Shown piece after piece: positions 34,907-43,374 of a DNA stretch of 64,000 nucleotides (positions within the stretch are counted from its first letter, which is position 1; each line of letters begins with the position of its first letter). Origin of the DNA: Sphingobacterium paludis (lineage in GTDB: Bacteria; Bacteroidota; Bacteroidia; Sphingobacteriales; Sphingobacteriaceae); NCBI RefSeq assembly GCF_004364125.1, contig NZ_SNZV01000001.1:659244-723243 (forward strand), given 5' to 3'. The notes under the pieces were generated by a model. It was not told the DNA's origin. It made no database searches and worked only from the letters and a program-made list of their open reading frames with translations. Both the position numbers and the translations under genes were made by a program.

Positions 34907-35957
34907 AGAGATAATAGATCGTATACAAGACGAGATAATACCTAGCATAGATAAAAAAACGCTGTCAGACAACCTGTTGCATCTCGTTTACGAGCAACAT
35001 TGGTTTAACCTATGGGTGCCGAAAGAGTATGGCGGCCTAGGATATGGACTGGAAGAGGGATGTAAACTTTTGGAAGAGCTGGCGTATGTCGATGGCGGCT
35101 TTGGTTGGACAGTGACGCTGTGTTCGGGTGCTAATATGTTTGCCGGTTTCCTCGATCCAGACCTTGCGACTACCCTATTCCAAAAGCCCAACGTATGTTG
35201 GGGTGGGAGTGGTAAACCATCCGGCAAGGCAGAGCGGGTGGAGGACGGCTATTTAATAACGGGCTATTGGCAGTATGCCACCGGCGCCCCACATCTTACT
35301 CATTTTACACTTAATGCTTGGGTCTATGAAAATGGCTCGCCAGCAGTAGACGAAAAAGGGGAGCCCATTTACCAGTCTTTCTTCGTTGACCGTGATGATG
35401 TGCTTGTGCATTACGATTGGGATACCTTCGGGTTAGCTTGTACGGCAAGCCATAGTTTTTCCGTGCAGCAGCTTTTTGTCCCCGCCAATCGGGCGTTTAC
35501 GATAGCGCCCGCGGCGCGAACCCACGCCAGTAAATTGTTTGAAATTCCCTTTATGCCGTTTGCCGCCTGCACGTTAGCTGTCAACTACATTGGCATGTTT
35601 CGCCGGTTTTTGGATCTATTGGAGCGCCAACTTATGGTGAAGGCGCAGGATCCCGGTCGGGATGGCCCACAGCTGAAACGAATATTAAGGGCACTTGATC
35701 AGGCAAGGCTCGCGATCGAAGAACGTTCTGCGAGACTATATGCGTTAATGGCCTTGGTTTGGAAAAATGATGCTGTCGATGCATCCCTTGTCGATGAGAT
35801 TGATACGGTGAGCCGTGACTGCGTTGCACTAGGCAAGGCCGCTATCGTTGAACTATTTCCCTACGGTGGAATCGCTGCAGCGCAATGGGACAATGCGTTG
35901 AATATCGTATTTCGCCATTTCTTTACCGCGACGCAGCATAACTTGCTCCAACGCTAA
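34893..35957 (+). CDS. acyl-CoA dehydrogenase-like flavoprotein, overlapping pnuT
   Basis: A 354-aa protein of the acyl-CoA dehydrogenase/flavin monooxygenase superfamily: an N-terminal helical domain (LWVPKEYGGLGYGLEEGCKLLEELAYVDGGFGW), a beta domain with GGSGKPSGKAERVEDGYLITGYWQYATG, and a C-terminal helical bundle. The GYWQYATG block and the shortened C-terminus resemble two-component monooxygenases of the HsaA/DszC type as much as true dehydrogenases, and the usual catalytic Glu is not obvious. It overlaps pnuT by 14 bp and so lies behind the TPP riboswitch; a role in thiamine or pyrimidine/thiazole salvage is possible but unproven. Confidence 0.72.
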   Translation: MELPKEIIDRIQDEIIPSIDKKTLSDNLLHLVYEQHWFNLWVPKEYGGLGYGLEEGCKLLEELAYVDGGFGWTVTLCSGANMFAGFLDPDLATTLFQKPNVCWGGSGKPSGKAERVEDGYLITGYWQYATGAPHLTHFTLNAWVYENGSPAVDEKGEPIYQSFFVDRDDVLVHYDWDTFGLACTASHSFSVQQLFVPANRAFTIAPAARTHASKLFEIPFMPFAACTLAVNYIGMFRRFLDLLERQLMVKAQDPGRDGPQLKRILRALDQARLAIEERSARLYALMALVWKNDAVDASLVDEIDTVSRDCVALGKAAIVELFPYGGIAAAQWDNALNIVFRHFFTATQHNLLQR

Positions 35958-36013
35958 CGTCATGCGCTGGCCGACAATCGCTGATAAGCCATCTTCTTCT
36001 ATCCGTTGAAAGG

Positions 36014-36832
36014 CTAACAGTCAAATTGGCGTGCCGCTTCGAAGGCTTTTACCTTTCCATTCTCGCGCTCCGTCGATAAAATGAGTAGCGTACGTTCTTC
36101 TTCGTAATGCCTTGGTGCGGAAATAATAAAATCAGGCAAATGATCGCCGTCAAGGTCGCCTACAAAAAGAAGTTCGATAAAGGTGTCATTAAAAGACTCT
36201 TCACTAACCAACGTAACCGCATTTCCTTGCTGATCTATGAGCTGCAACGCGTAATTAGTGACGTTATGAAAAGTATAGGTTTGCTTTGTATCATCTGTAA
36301 AGGTTTCCGAGCCGTTAATGGTGCCTGTGCCTTCCAAGCTGTAGTTTGCCCCCTGAAAGGAGAAACTGGTCTTCACACCAGGCCAAAGTAAAGCTTTTGA
36401 CCTATCCACTTGGTTTTTGACTCCGGTTTTTATTTTCCCAGGTTTTACAAATACCAAGGATTTATTTGTGGTGTTGATTGTTTTCGTATTCACCCCTGCA
36501 CAATCGTCAAAACCTGTTATGATATGGTAAGAGAGCGGCTGAACCTGCACGGCTGAACCCAACGTAAAAATTTCCAGCCAGTTGGAATCAACCATTGCCG
36601 TTGGATCATCTGTTTCTTCCCAAATGCGATAGGTGCCGCTTAACATGGTCATGCCTTCAACTAACTCCGGTGCTACGCTGCTCGGCACCGAATGATTAGC
36701 GGCGGCATCCGACGCGATTGTATCGGGCAACTGTTCAGCTGAAATAACATTTTGCTGCCTAGGTTTTGATCCTATATTTTGGCAGGATAGAAAGAGTAGC
36801 GAGGCAAATACGGCCAAGAAATAGTTGTGCAT
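36014..36832 (-). CDS. lipoprotein with an FG-GAP-like C-terminal segment
   Basis: A 272-aa predicted lipoprotein. The signal MHNYFLAVFASLLFLSC ends in the lipobox LFLSC, with lipidation expected at Cys17. The start at 36832 is chosen because it gives this signal; the frame opens 20 codons earlier. The C-terminal segment GDLDGDHLPDFIIS resembles the calcium-binding DxDxDGxxD loop of FG-GAP repeats. The rest of the protein shows no known domain. It is expected in the inner or outer membrane facing the periplasm; the function is unknown. Single gene. Confidence 0.65.
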   Translation of the reverse strand: MHNYFLAVFASLLFLSCQNIGSKPRQQNVISAEQLPDTIASDAAANHSVPSSVAPELVEGMTMLSGTYRIWEETDDPTAMVDSNWLEIFTLGSAVQVQPLSYHIITGFDDCAGVNTKTINTTNKSLVFVKPGKIKTGVKNQVDRSKALLWPGVKTSFSFQGANYSLEGTGTINGSETFTDDTKQTYTFHNVTNYALQLIDQQGNAVTLVSEESFNDTFIELLFVGDLDGDHLPDFIISAPRHYEEERTLLILSTERENGKVKAFEAARQFDC

Positions 36833-37003
36833 AGCTTTTATTAGGGAAAAACACGTTGATGGTAAACGATTTAAAGGCGTAAATGTTTGCATCCAAGCAA
36901 AATCTCTCCGTTTATCTCTTTCAAAAAGCTATGCATAGCGCTTTTGTGGTTTGTTTCGCAACCTTCCGCTACCTGGTCATCATGATCGCGTTAAACAGAA
37001 CGA

Positions 37004-37999
37004 TTAGGCACGGTGCAATGCTTCGCTAATAATACGAAACGAATCAAGTCTTTTTCCAGCATCGAAGATATAATTTGTTGTCATCACTTCATCGATCTGA
37101 TAATCGTTTACAAAGGCCGGAATTTGGGCAGCTATGACATCAGCATCTCCGGTAAAGGTGCAGGCTGTCATGTTGTGCACCGCCTTTTCTATTTCCGGAA
37201 TGCCGTCGTATATTACTTTCTCGGTGGGCGGAGAGAGGGGACGGCGGTGGTTGGTCAATATACCGGCAAACATGTTAAACAGGCTCGTTGCCAAGAAGTC
37301 TGCCTCCACTGTTGTTTCCGCAGCAACGATGTTGACACAGGCGATAAAATAAGGCTTATCCAAGTGACGAGAGGGTTTAAACGTTTTGCGATAAATTTCC
37401 GCAGCTTGGGCAAACATCGCTGGTGCAAAATGTGCGGCAAAGGCGTATGGCAGGCCAAGCTCCGCCGCTAAATGTGCGGAGTCGGTGCTGGAGCCTAGGA
37501 TGTATAGCGGAATGTGTTGACCCTCGCCGGGAAAAGCGCGCACCTTTTCATGCGGATTATCATTCTCGAAATATTGCTGCAACGCAAGCACATCGTCCTT
37601 AAAGTAAAATGAGGTGTTCAAGTTATTACGTCGCAAGGCCATGGCCGTGACCTGATCTGTTCCGGGCGCCCGTCCCAAACCAAGATCGATACGTCCCGGA
37701 TAGAGGCTTGCCAAGGTTCCGAATTGTTCAGCGATAACCAAGGGTGCGTGGTTGGGCAGCATGATACCGCCGGAACCGATACGAATGTGTTTCGTTTTCT
37801 CTGCCACATGGCCAATAAGCACCGATGTGGCCGAGCTGGCAATATGTTCCATATTATGATGTTCGGCAAACCAAACACGCTCATACCCCAACTCCTCGAT
37901 ATATTGTGCACCTTCTACGCTTCGCTCAATAGCTTCTTTAACCGTTTGTCCTTTGCAAACGGTGGCGAGGTCTAGGGCTGAAAGTTTTATTTTATTCAT
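37004..37999 (-). CDS. LLM-class flavin-dependent oxidoreductase (luciferase-like monooxygenase)
   Basis: A 331-aa bacterial-luciferase-like protein. Family landmarks are [69 protein letters not shown], and [24 protein letters not shown]. Members use reduced FMN from a separate reductase to oxidise diverse small molecules; the substrate is not predictable. It resembles the YhbW/MsnO8 branch more than luxA itself. It is monocistronic. LuxC-like and LuxE-like proteins are encoded elsewhere in the window, but nothing shows that the three work together. Confidence 0.88.
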   Translation of the reverse strand: MNKIKLSALDLATVCKGQTVKEAIERSVEGAQYIEELGYERVWFAEHHNMEHIASSATSVLIGHVAEKTKHIRIGSGGIMLPNHAPLVIAEQFGTLASLYPGRIDLGLGRAPGTDQVTAMALRRNNLNTSFYFKDDVLALQQYFENDNPHEKVRAFPGEGQHIPLYILGSSTDSAHLAAELGLPYAFAAHFAPAMFAQAAEIYRKTFKPSRHLDKPYFIACVNIVAAETTVEADFLATSLFNMFAGILTNHRRPLSPPTEKVIYDGIPEIEKAVHNMTACTFTGDADVIAAQIPAFVNDYQIDEVMTTNYIFDAGKRLDSFRIISEALHRA

Positions 38000-38147
38000 A
38001 GCCTAAAAGTACGTGGTTCGCCGGTGGAATTTGTAATGGCTTTGTCAATCGATAGCTGTGTTCGAAAAGCTTGACATTTGGCAGACTTTTGAGGTAGTGC
38101 GGGGTTGCGCGTAGTATTTTCAAAAACAAGAACCTCCCTACATACGA

Positions 38148-39332
38148 TCAGGCCGAGAAACGTACACCGTGGATGGCGACATGCTCGCCGCTTTGTAACG
38201 TGCAGAAGTAAAGGAAGTCGGATCCGCCGTCTGCAATCTTAAACTTTTTGCGAATGTCTTCCACGCGCATCGGAAAGTTTTTCGCAACGATGTTTGCTTT
38301 GGGCAGCACCGCATTTTTTTTCAATTTACTTACTGGGTAAACATGCTGTATACGAAAACAGCGACCCGGGAAATCTGCCACATAATGGGAGCTGGTGTAC
38401 AAGTGCGTATGTTGATGCAATTTCGATAAGCCAAAAGTAGCGCCTACAGATTTAAATGCACCCGCCTTTGTTATCGCTACATCTGGGTCATAGAGGTACA
38501 TTTCCGGAGCTGCATAGGCCGCTTCAGCTTGTTGCTCCTCTGCTATGCTGCATGTAAAGCGTTGCTCCTTACCGCCGGTTAAGCGAATAGCGTGGAGCTT
38601 TGTTTCCCCTGTGTATTGCTTATCTTGCACGAATAGAAGCTCTTTACAGTCATTATCTACACTAATGATGTACACATCTTTGACCTGTTCCAATTGCTGT
38701 AGAGCTAGCGATATATCCAGAAGTGGAGCGAGCTTCGTGATAACACAGGTTGCTTTTTCGAAAAATAGCGCTTGCAAGGCAACAACGTTCGGCTCACAAT
38801 CCGCTAATCGAAAAACCTTTTGCTGCGCAACACGTCGAGAGGGGTCGATGTAGATGATAACCGATGTATCGTGCAGGTTTTTTAAATAGTTAATCCCATC
38901 GCCGGCAACGCATGTTACCTGTGTCAGTCCGAGCTGTTTGAAGTTGTGCTGTACGATAGCCGACAGGCTTGGGTTGATTTCGCAGTGCGTGACATGGGCA
39001 CCCTGCCGAGCAAAATAGTAACTGTCAACACCGAAGCCCCCCGTCAGGTCGATAAGACGAGTCCCGGGATGCAGCAATGATGCCTTAAACTGACCGGTCT
39101 CGGCAGACGAGCATTGCTCCATATTGAGCTTTTCGGGATAATACATACCCTGTACGGCAGTCCAGGCCGGGATCTTTTTCGCGGCGCGTTGACGTCCATC
39201 GACTTGCTGGGCGATTTCCTTACTGGAAATACCCTCAAACGGACTTTTTTTCAGAGCCAATGCAGCAGCAGAAGCCGTCTGCATGGTGGAAAGGTATTCC
39301 TGGACATCTGTTGCCAATAGTTTTGTGTTCAC
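38148..39332 (-). CDS. class I SAM-dependent methyltransferase with a THUMP-like C-terminal domain
   Basis: A 394-aa methyltransferase. The SAM motif is LIDLTGGFGVDSYYFA, followed by CEINP and the DPSRR motif (YIDPSRRVAQQKVFRL) at the position of the catalytic loop. The C-terminal part (KANIVAKNFPMRVEDIRKKFKI) matches the THUMP-like domain found in Bacteroidota homologues (PG_1098 type), pointing to an RNA or small-RNA substrate. GTG at 39332 (VNTKLLATDVQEYL) is a better start than the TTG at 39395, which would overlap lysC. It stands 35 bp after lysC in the same direction. Confidence 0.8.
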   Translation of the reverse strand: MNTKLLATDVQEYLSTMQTASAAALALKKSPFEGISSKEIAQQVDGRQRAAKKIPAWTAVQGMYYPEKLNMEQCSSAETGQFKASLLHPGTRLIDLTGGFGVDSYYFARQGAHVTHCEINPSLSAIVQHNFKQLGLTQVTCVAGDGINYLKNLHDTSVIIYIDPSRRVAQQKVFRLADCEPNVVALQALFFEKATCVITKLAPLLDISLALQQLEQVKDVYIISVDNDCKELLFVQDKQYTGETKLHAIRLTGGKEQRFTCSIAEEQQAEAAYAAPEMYLYDPDVAITKAGAFKSVGATFGLSKLHQHTHLYTSSHYVADFPGRCFRIQHVYPVSKLKKNAVLPKANIVAKNFPMRVEDIRKKFKIADGGSDFLYFCTLQSGEHVAIHGVRFSA

Positions 39333-39367
39333 CGCTGATCTGTTTTTGCGTGCGTGGTGCAGCTGTA

Positions 39368-40630
39368 CTAAATTTTCTTGACCAACAACTGGCAAGTGTA
39401 GCTATCTTTCAGCTCCCGAATGATCTGCTTGTTGACCAACACCCGATCAATGGTTTCTTGGTTGAAGTAGCGTATGGTAATCAGTTCCAACCCCTTCTCC
39501 ACCGATACCTTATAGCGTTTTTCCAATTCTTCCAAGAGGGTATCTATATTTTTACCCGTGTCATCAATCGCTACACAAAAGCTAATCGCACTGTTGTGCA
39601 TCATGTTGATTTTTATACGGTTGCTGTGGAAAAGGTTAAAGATGTGTGAGAGGTTGTCTTCTACAATAAAGGAAAAGTCTCTCGGTTGAATATTGACGAA
39701 TACCTGGTTTACCTTAAAAATAAACGAAGGAATCGGCAGGCCTTGATTGGTGCTCCGGATAAAGGTTCCCGAGGCAGCCGGGTTTAAAAACGAGCGCACG
39801 TTGAGGGCTATCTTTTTATTCTGGAGTGGCTTGATTGTTTTTGGATGGATCACGGTTGCACCGTAATACGTAAGCTCGATAGCATCCGTATAAGATAGCT
39901 CGGAGATCAGTTCGGTATGGTCAAACCATTTAGGATCTGCGTTTAACACGCCCGGCACATCTTTCCATATGGTAATATCTTCCGCGTTAAGGCAGGAAGC
40001 AAATATTGCCGCCGAATAATCCGAGCCTTCGCGGCCCAGGGTGGTCGTGAAATTTTCAGATGTAGAGCCTATAAAGCCTTGGGTCACGAGCACAAAATCA
40101 TCGAGAATGGCGGGCAGATCTCTTCGGATCTTCTCTTCGGTTTTTTCCCAATCGACCACCGCTTCTCTGTAGGTATTATCGGTTAATACATAGTCACGTG
40201 CATCTATCCATTTCACGGGCATACCACTGTGTTTGGCGTATGCAGCTAAAATTTTTGAGGATACCATCTCTCCGGTAGACACGATTTGGTCGTATAAGTA
40301 GTCAAAGGCATCCTGCGGCTCTTCTTCGAGCACCCATTCCACTTCTACGAAGCAATTGGCGATCTCATCGAAAATGGGATCAGTCGCGTCGTCAAACAAG
40401 TTTGCCAAAATATCCTGATGCCAGGCTTTTACCTCTTCCAGGTATGTAAAGGCCTGCCCGGTTTGTTCAACATAATGTTGAGCAACCTCACTGAGCCGAT
40501 CTGTTGTTTTACCCATGGCGGAAACGACGACGAGCAGCTCGTCCTTTTTGTAGTTCGCCATAATGTGGGCCACATTTTTTATACTTTCCGCATCTTTTAC
40601 GGATGCACCTCCAAACTTAAATACTTGCAT
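39368..40630 (-). CDS. lysC: aspartate kinase (monofunctional)
   Basis: A 420-aa aspartokinase. The kinase N-terminus FKFGGASVKDAESI is followed by LGREGSDYSAAIFA (the GRGGSD region, here GREGSD) and KDVPGVLNADP. Two ACT-type segments follow (FVNIQPRDFSFIVEDNLSHIF and KINMMHNSAISFCVAIDD), where feedback inhibition by lysine or threonine would act. It phosphorylates aspartate as the first step to lysine, threonine, methionine and diaminopimelate. It is a stand-alone kinase, not fused to homoserine dehydrogenase. Neighbours in the same direction are a methyltransferase gene and an RsiV-like lipoprotein gene. Confidence 0.93.
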   Translation of the reverse strand: MQVFKFGGASVKDAESIKNVAHIMANYKKDELLVVVSAMGKTTDRLSEVAQHYVEQTGQAFTYLEEVKAWHQDILANLFDDATDPIFDEIANCFVEVEWVLEEEPQDAFDYLYDQIVSTGEMVSSKILAAYAKHSGMPVKWIDARDYVLTDNTYREAVVDWEKTEEKIRRDLPAILDDFVLVTQGFIGSTSENFTTTLGREGSDYSAAIFASCLNAEDITIWKDVPGVLNADPKWFDHTELISELSYTDAIELTYYGATVIHPKTIKPLQNKKIALNVRSFLNPAASGTFIRSTNQGLPIPSFIFKVNQVFVNIQPRDFSFIVEDNLSHIFNLFHSNRIKINMMHNSAISFCVAIDDTGKNIDTLLEELEKRYKVSVEKGLELITIRYFNQETIDRVLVNKQIIRELKDSYTCQLLVKKI

Positions 40631-40654
40631 TTATTTTCTATTCGGTTTTTTAGG

Positions 40655-41491
40655 TTAAATTGCTTTCAAGAGTTCTTTTGCTCTATCCGTCAGTATGTCT
40701 TTTACATCCGCGTAGGGCACAAGCAACGTTGTTCCGCCTTCAGCGTACGATTTAATTTCGTAGGGATTGTAGTGAAACAGGATACCGTCTTTTGTTAACC
40801 CGAAGTTTTCCGGAAGGGCGAAACTATCGAAAAAATACTCGGCACCATAGCTAGCCGTATCGCTCAATTGCTCCAACTTCCTAAAATGGTGTTCGGCAAT
40901 GGCTAAGAACTGTGTACTATCCTGAACGACATCCGCCAATACGAGCCGCTTTTTTTGCTTTACGTCGTATGAAAACCACAACTCCACTTCCATGCCGTGC
41001 GCCCCGCCGGTATAGTCGTTGATTGCGTTTCGCAAGGTTAAAATACCCGGCTTGTTTAGGACCACTTGGCAATGCTGGTGCTTGAACCAGGGTGGGATAG
41101 CCCCGTTGCCAGCGTCCATCTGCTCTTCGGCATATTCGTTATAGCCGCCCAGAAAACTATCTGCAACCTGCTCTACCGTGTTTTCTCCATCAATAAAGAT
41201 TGCCCGCTTGACGAGCTCTTGAACCTCCGGCTGGAAAACAGGGTACTGCGCGGTAAAGAGGGTAGAGTCCACACTGGTCTCTGTGCCGGAGAAATAGGGA
41301 CTAAAATCTTTAAAATTGACCACTTGATACGCCAACGTGTCTGTCGCGACAATGCCTCCTGCGGCATGCGTAGCCTGTTCTGTTTTATTTTCCGAAAAAC
41401 AGCTCTCCGCGAAATAAGCCGTGAGCAAGCCGAGGCCTACTAAGACGCTTCTTTTACTTAACTTCCAAAATCTAAAGACACATTTACCCAT
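40655..41491 (-). CDS. RsiV-like exported protein (DUF3298/DUF4163)
   Basis: A 278-aa protein with an N-terminal signal-like helix (KRSVLVGLGLLTAYFAESC) that ends in a weak lipobox, so it is probably a periplasmic lipoprotein. The remainder shows the DUF4163-DUF3298 pair, with TGGAHGMEVELWFSYDVKQKKRLVLADVVQD and FALPENFGLTKDGILFHYNPYEI, the latter the family's C-terminal block. In Bacillus RsiV the same domains form an anti-sigma factor that senses lysozyme, but free-standing forms have no known role. The gene overlaps the acetyltransferase gene upstream by 34 bp and precedes lysC by 24 bp. Confidence 0.75.
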   Translation of the reverse strand: MGKCVFRFWKLSKRSVLVGLGLLTAYFAESCFSENKTEQATHAAGGIVATDTLAYQVVNFKDFSPYFSGTETSVDSTLFTAQYPVFQPEVQELVKRAIFIDGENTVEQVADSFLGGYNEYAEEQMDAGNGAIPPWFKHQHCQVVLNKPGILTLRNAINDYTGGAHGMEVELWFSYDVKQKKRLVLADVVQDSTQFLAIAEHHFRKLEQLSDTASYGAEYFFDSFALPENFGLTKDGILFHYNPYEIKSYAEGGTTLLVPYADVKDILTDRAKELLKAI

Positions 41492-41910
41492 TCGCTATCA
41501 AAATCTGCTTCGTATTTTTTGTAAAAATTTATGGCGGGCTCATTCCAGTCTAACACTTGCCACATCATTCCACTGAACTGCTGTGCCTTGGCGTAGGCTA
41601 TCGTACGGTCCAATAGAAGTTTTCCGATGCCTGCACCGCGCTCTGCTTCCGTAACGATCAAATCTTCTAGGTAAAGCCGCCTGCCTTTCCAGGTCGAGTA
41701 GCGGATATAGTACAACGCCATACCCACAATAGTTTCGTTGCGTTCGGCCACAAATGCACCCCAAACGGGTTGTTTGCCAAAGCCGCTTTCGATGAATTCA
41801 TCCATAGACACCGTTACAGCATCTGGCGCTTTCTCGTATCTCGCCAACTCCTTGATCAGATCCAGCATAGCTGGGCAGTCTTCCTGCTTTGCCGTTCTAA
41901 TGTTCAGCAT
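41458..41910 (-). CDS. GNAT family N-acetyltransferase
   Basis: A 150-aa acetyltransferase. The start MLNIRTAKQEDCPAMLDLIKELARYEKA and the acetyl-CoA loop VTEAERGAGIGKLLLD (consensus RxxGxG) are clear, followed by WQVLDWNEPAINFYKKYEADFDSEWVN. The overall pattern resembles diamine (spermidine/spermine) N-acetyltransferases of the SSAT2 type; which amine is acetylated is unknown. ATG at 41910 is used; the frame opens 12 codons upstream, inside the YggS gene, which it overlaps by 14 bp. Confidence 0.82.
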   Translation of the reverse strand: MLNIRTAKQEDCPAMLDLIKELARYEKAPDAVTVSMDEFIESGFGKQPVWGAFVAERNETIVGMALYYIRYSTWKGRRLYLEDLIVTEAERGAGIGKLLLDRTIAYAKAQQFSGMMWQVLDWNEPAINFYKKYEADFDSEWVNVSLDFGS

Positions 41911-42598
41911 CTTTATTTTTATAATGTTTGACGACGCGTTTACCAAAAATAGTGCTGCCTAAACGCACCATATTGCTTCCATTCTCCACCGCAAGTTGAT
42001 AATCCGACGACATGCCCATGGACAGGATGCTGAAGGAATCCTCCTGCCGGTAGAAGCTCGCTTTAATACCGTCAAAAAGCATTTTAAGTTCGTAGAACTC
42101 GTCTTTAATCACTTTGTCGTTATCCGTATTGGTCGCTATGCCCATGAGCCCGCGAATGCGGACGTGTTTTAAGGCGGCAAATTCCTCGTTACGGAGCAAT
42201 TCGATCAATTCGGCATGATCCAAACCAAATTTTGTGTCTTCGTCAGCAATATATACCTGCAACAAACAGTCAATTACACGATCGTGCTTGGCGCCATGTT
42301 TGTCGATTTCCTTCAGCAACTTTAGCGAATCCACCGATTCGATCAACGAGACGAAAGGTGCAATGAATTTCACTTTGTTTGTTTGCAAGTGGCCAATGAG
42401 ATGCCAGGCAATATCTTTGGGCAACGCTTCGTATTTCTCCATCATTTCCTGAACCATATTTTCGCCAAACACCCGTTGCCCGGCGTCATACGCTTCTTGG
42501 ATATCTTCCACGGGCTTCGTTTTCGATACCGCGACCAGCGTTACACCGATAGGCTGTAGTTCTTTCTGTAATGTTTCAATAGTTGTCTTTATGCTCAT
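41897..42598 (-). CDS. YggS family PLP-binding protein
   Basis: A 233-aa single-domain PLP protein of the alanine-racemase barrel fold. The PLP lysine is expected in AVSKTKPVEDIQEAY near residue 26, with FGENMVQEM following and the family signature LSMGMSSDYQLAVENGSNMVRLG near the C-terminus. YggS/PROSC proteins bind PLP without a known enzymatic activity and keep vitamin B6 and amino-acid pools in balance. It is the first gene of a minus-strand run leading into the acetyltransferase, the RsiV-like protein and lysC, all overlapping or close. Confidence 0.93.
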   Translation of the reverse strand: MSIKTTIETLQKELQPIGVTLVAVSKTKPVEDIQEAYDAGQRVFGENMVQEMMEKYEALPKDIAWHLIGHLQTNKVKFIAPFVSLIESVDSLKLLKEIDKHGAKHDRVIDCLLQVYIADEDTKFGLDHAELIELLRNEEFAALKHVRIRGLMGIATNTDNDKVIKDEFYELKMLFDGIKASFYRQEDSFSILSMGMSSDYQLAVENGSNMVRLGSTIFGKRVVKHYKNKDAEH

Positions 42599-42676
42599 TC
42601 CGTTTTGATTTCAGCTTCGAAAAACTTAAAACTGGTTATTCAGATGCGTTTTCGTAAATTTGTACAAACTTACGAA

Positions 42677-43366
42677 ATGCAGCGCTTATTACTTATTATA
42701 TTATCGTCGTTTTTTTTGTTGATTTCCTGCAAAAAATCTGCTCCAGAAGGAATTTTACCGGAAAAGAAGATGGCAGATTTGATGGCTGATGTGCATTTGT
42801 TGGATGGCTATCTGAACACGCTTCCGATCGATAGCTCTCGCAAAGTCATCGATGGTTTATACGCCGAGGTGTTTGGTAATTATGGTATTGATTCGGCGCA
42901 GTTTACGCGCAATTTGCGTTATTACTTGGGCAACCCTACCGTCGCTAAGAAGGTTTACGGGCAGGTTAACGATAAGTTGACTAATCTGGATCGAACCTAC
43001 CGTGTGCATGATTCCCTAGAGAATGCCCGTATAAGCGACAGTGTTCGTCATGTTCAACGTTTCATGCGCCTACGCAATGAGGCGCAGCGACTTTTGTTTC
43101 AGGTAGAAAAAGACACAATTCCGTTGACGTACCGCGTCTATCGTAATGAGTTTATGCAACAGGCTGGTTTATCGATCAATATTTTCCAACAGGAAGACAT
43201 TCCAGTCAGCGGTCCAGTACCATTACCAGAAGCTGGCGTGCGGCAGCCGTCTGATGGAGCTGCACAGCCAGTGCAATCAAAACAAATGCCGCCAGCAAGT
43301 ACCCCGGTGGATGCAACGCAAGTGCCCGCTCAACGACAGCAGGACTCGCTACCCACCGTTAATTGA
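42677..43366 (+). CDS. DUF4296 domain lipoprotein
   Basis: A 229-aa lipoprotein. Signal MQRLLLIILSSFFLLISC ends in the lipobox LLISC. The DUF4296 domain follows: ILPEKKMADLMADVHLLDGYL, then VFGNYGIDSAQFTRNLRYY. The C-terminal 60 residues are Pro/Gln-rich and probably unstructured. The family is restricted to Bacteroidota, and its function is unknown. ATG at 42677 gives the best signal; the open frame begins 24 codons earlier. The gene stands 8 bp upstream of mutS2. Confidence 0.75.
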   Translation: MQRLLLIILSSFFLLISCKKSAPEGILPEKKMADLMADVHLLDGYLNTLPIDSSRKVIDGLYAEVFGNYGIDSAQFTRNLRYYLGNPTVAKKVYGQVNDKLTNLDRTYRVHDSLENARISDSVRHVQRFMRLRNEAQRLLFQVEKDTIPLTYRVYRNEFMQQAGLSINIFQQEDIPVSGPVPLPEAGVRQPSDGAAQPVQSKQMPPASTPVDATQVPAQRQQDSLPTVN

Positions 43367-43374
43367 TCTTTTAT

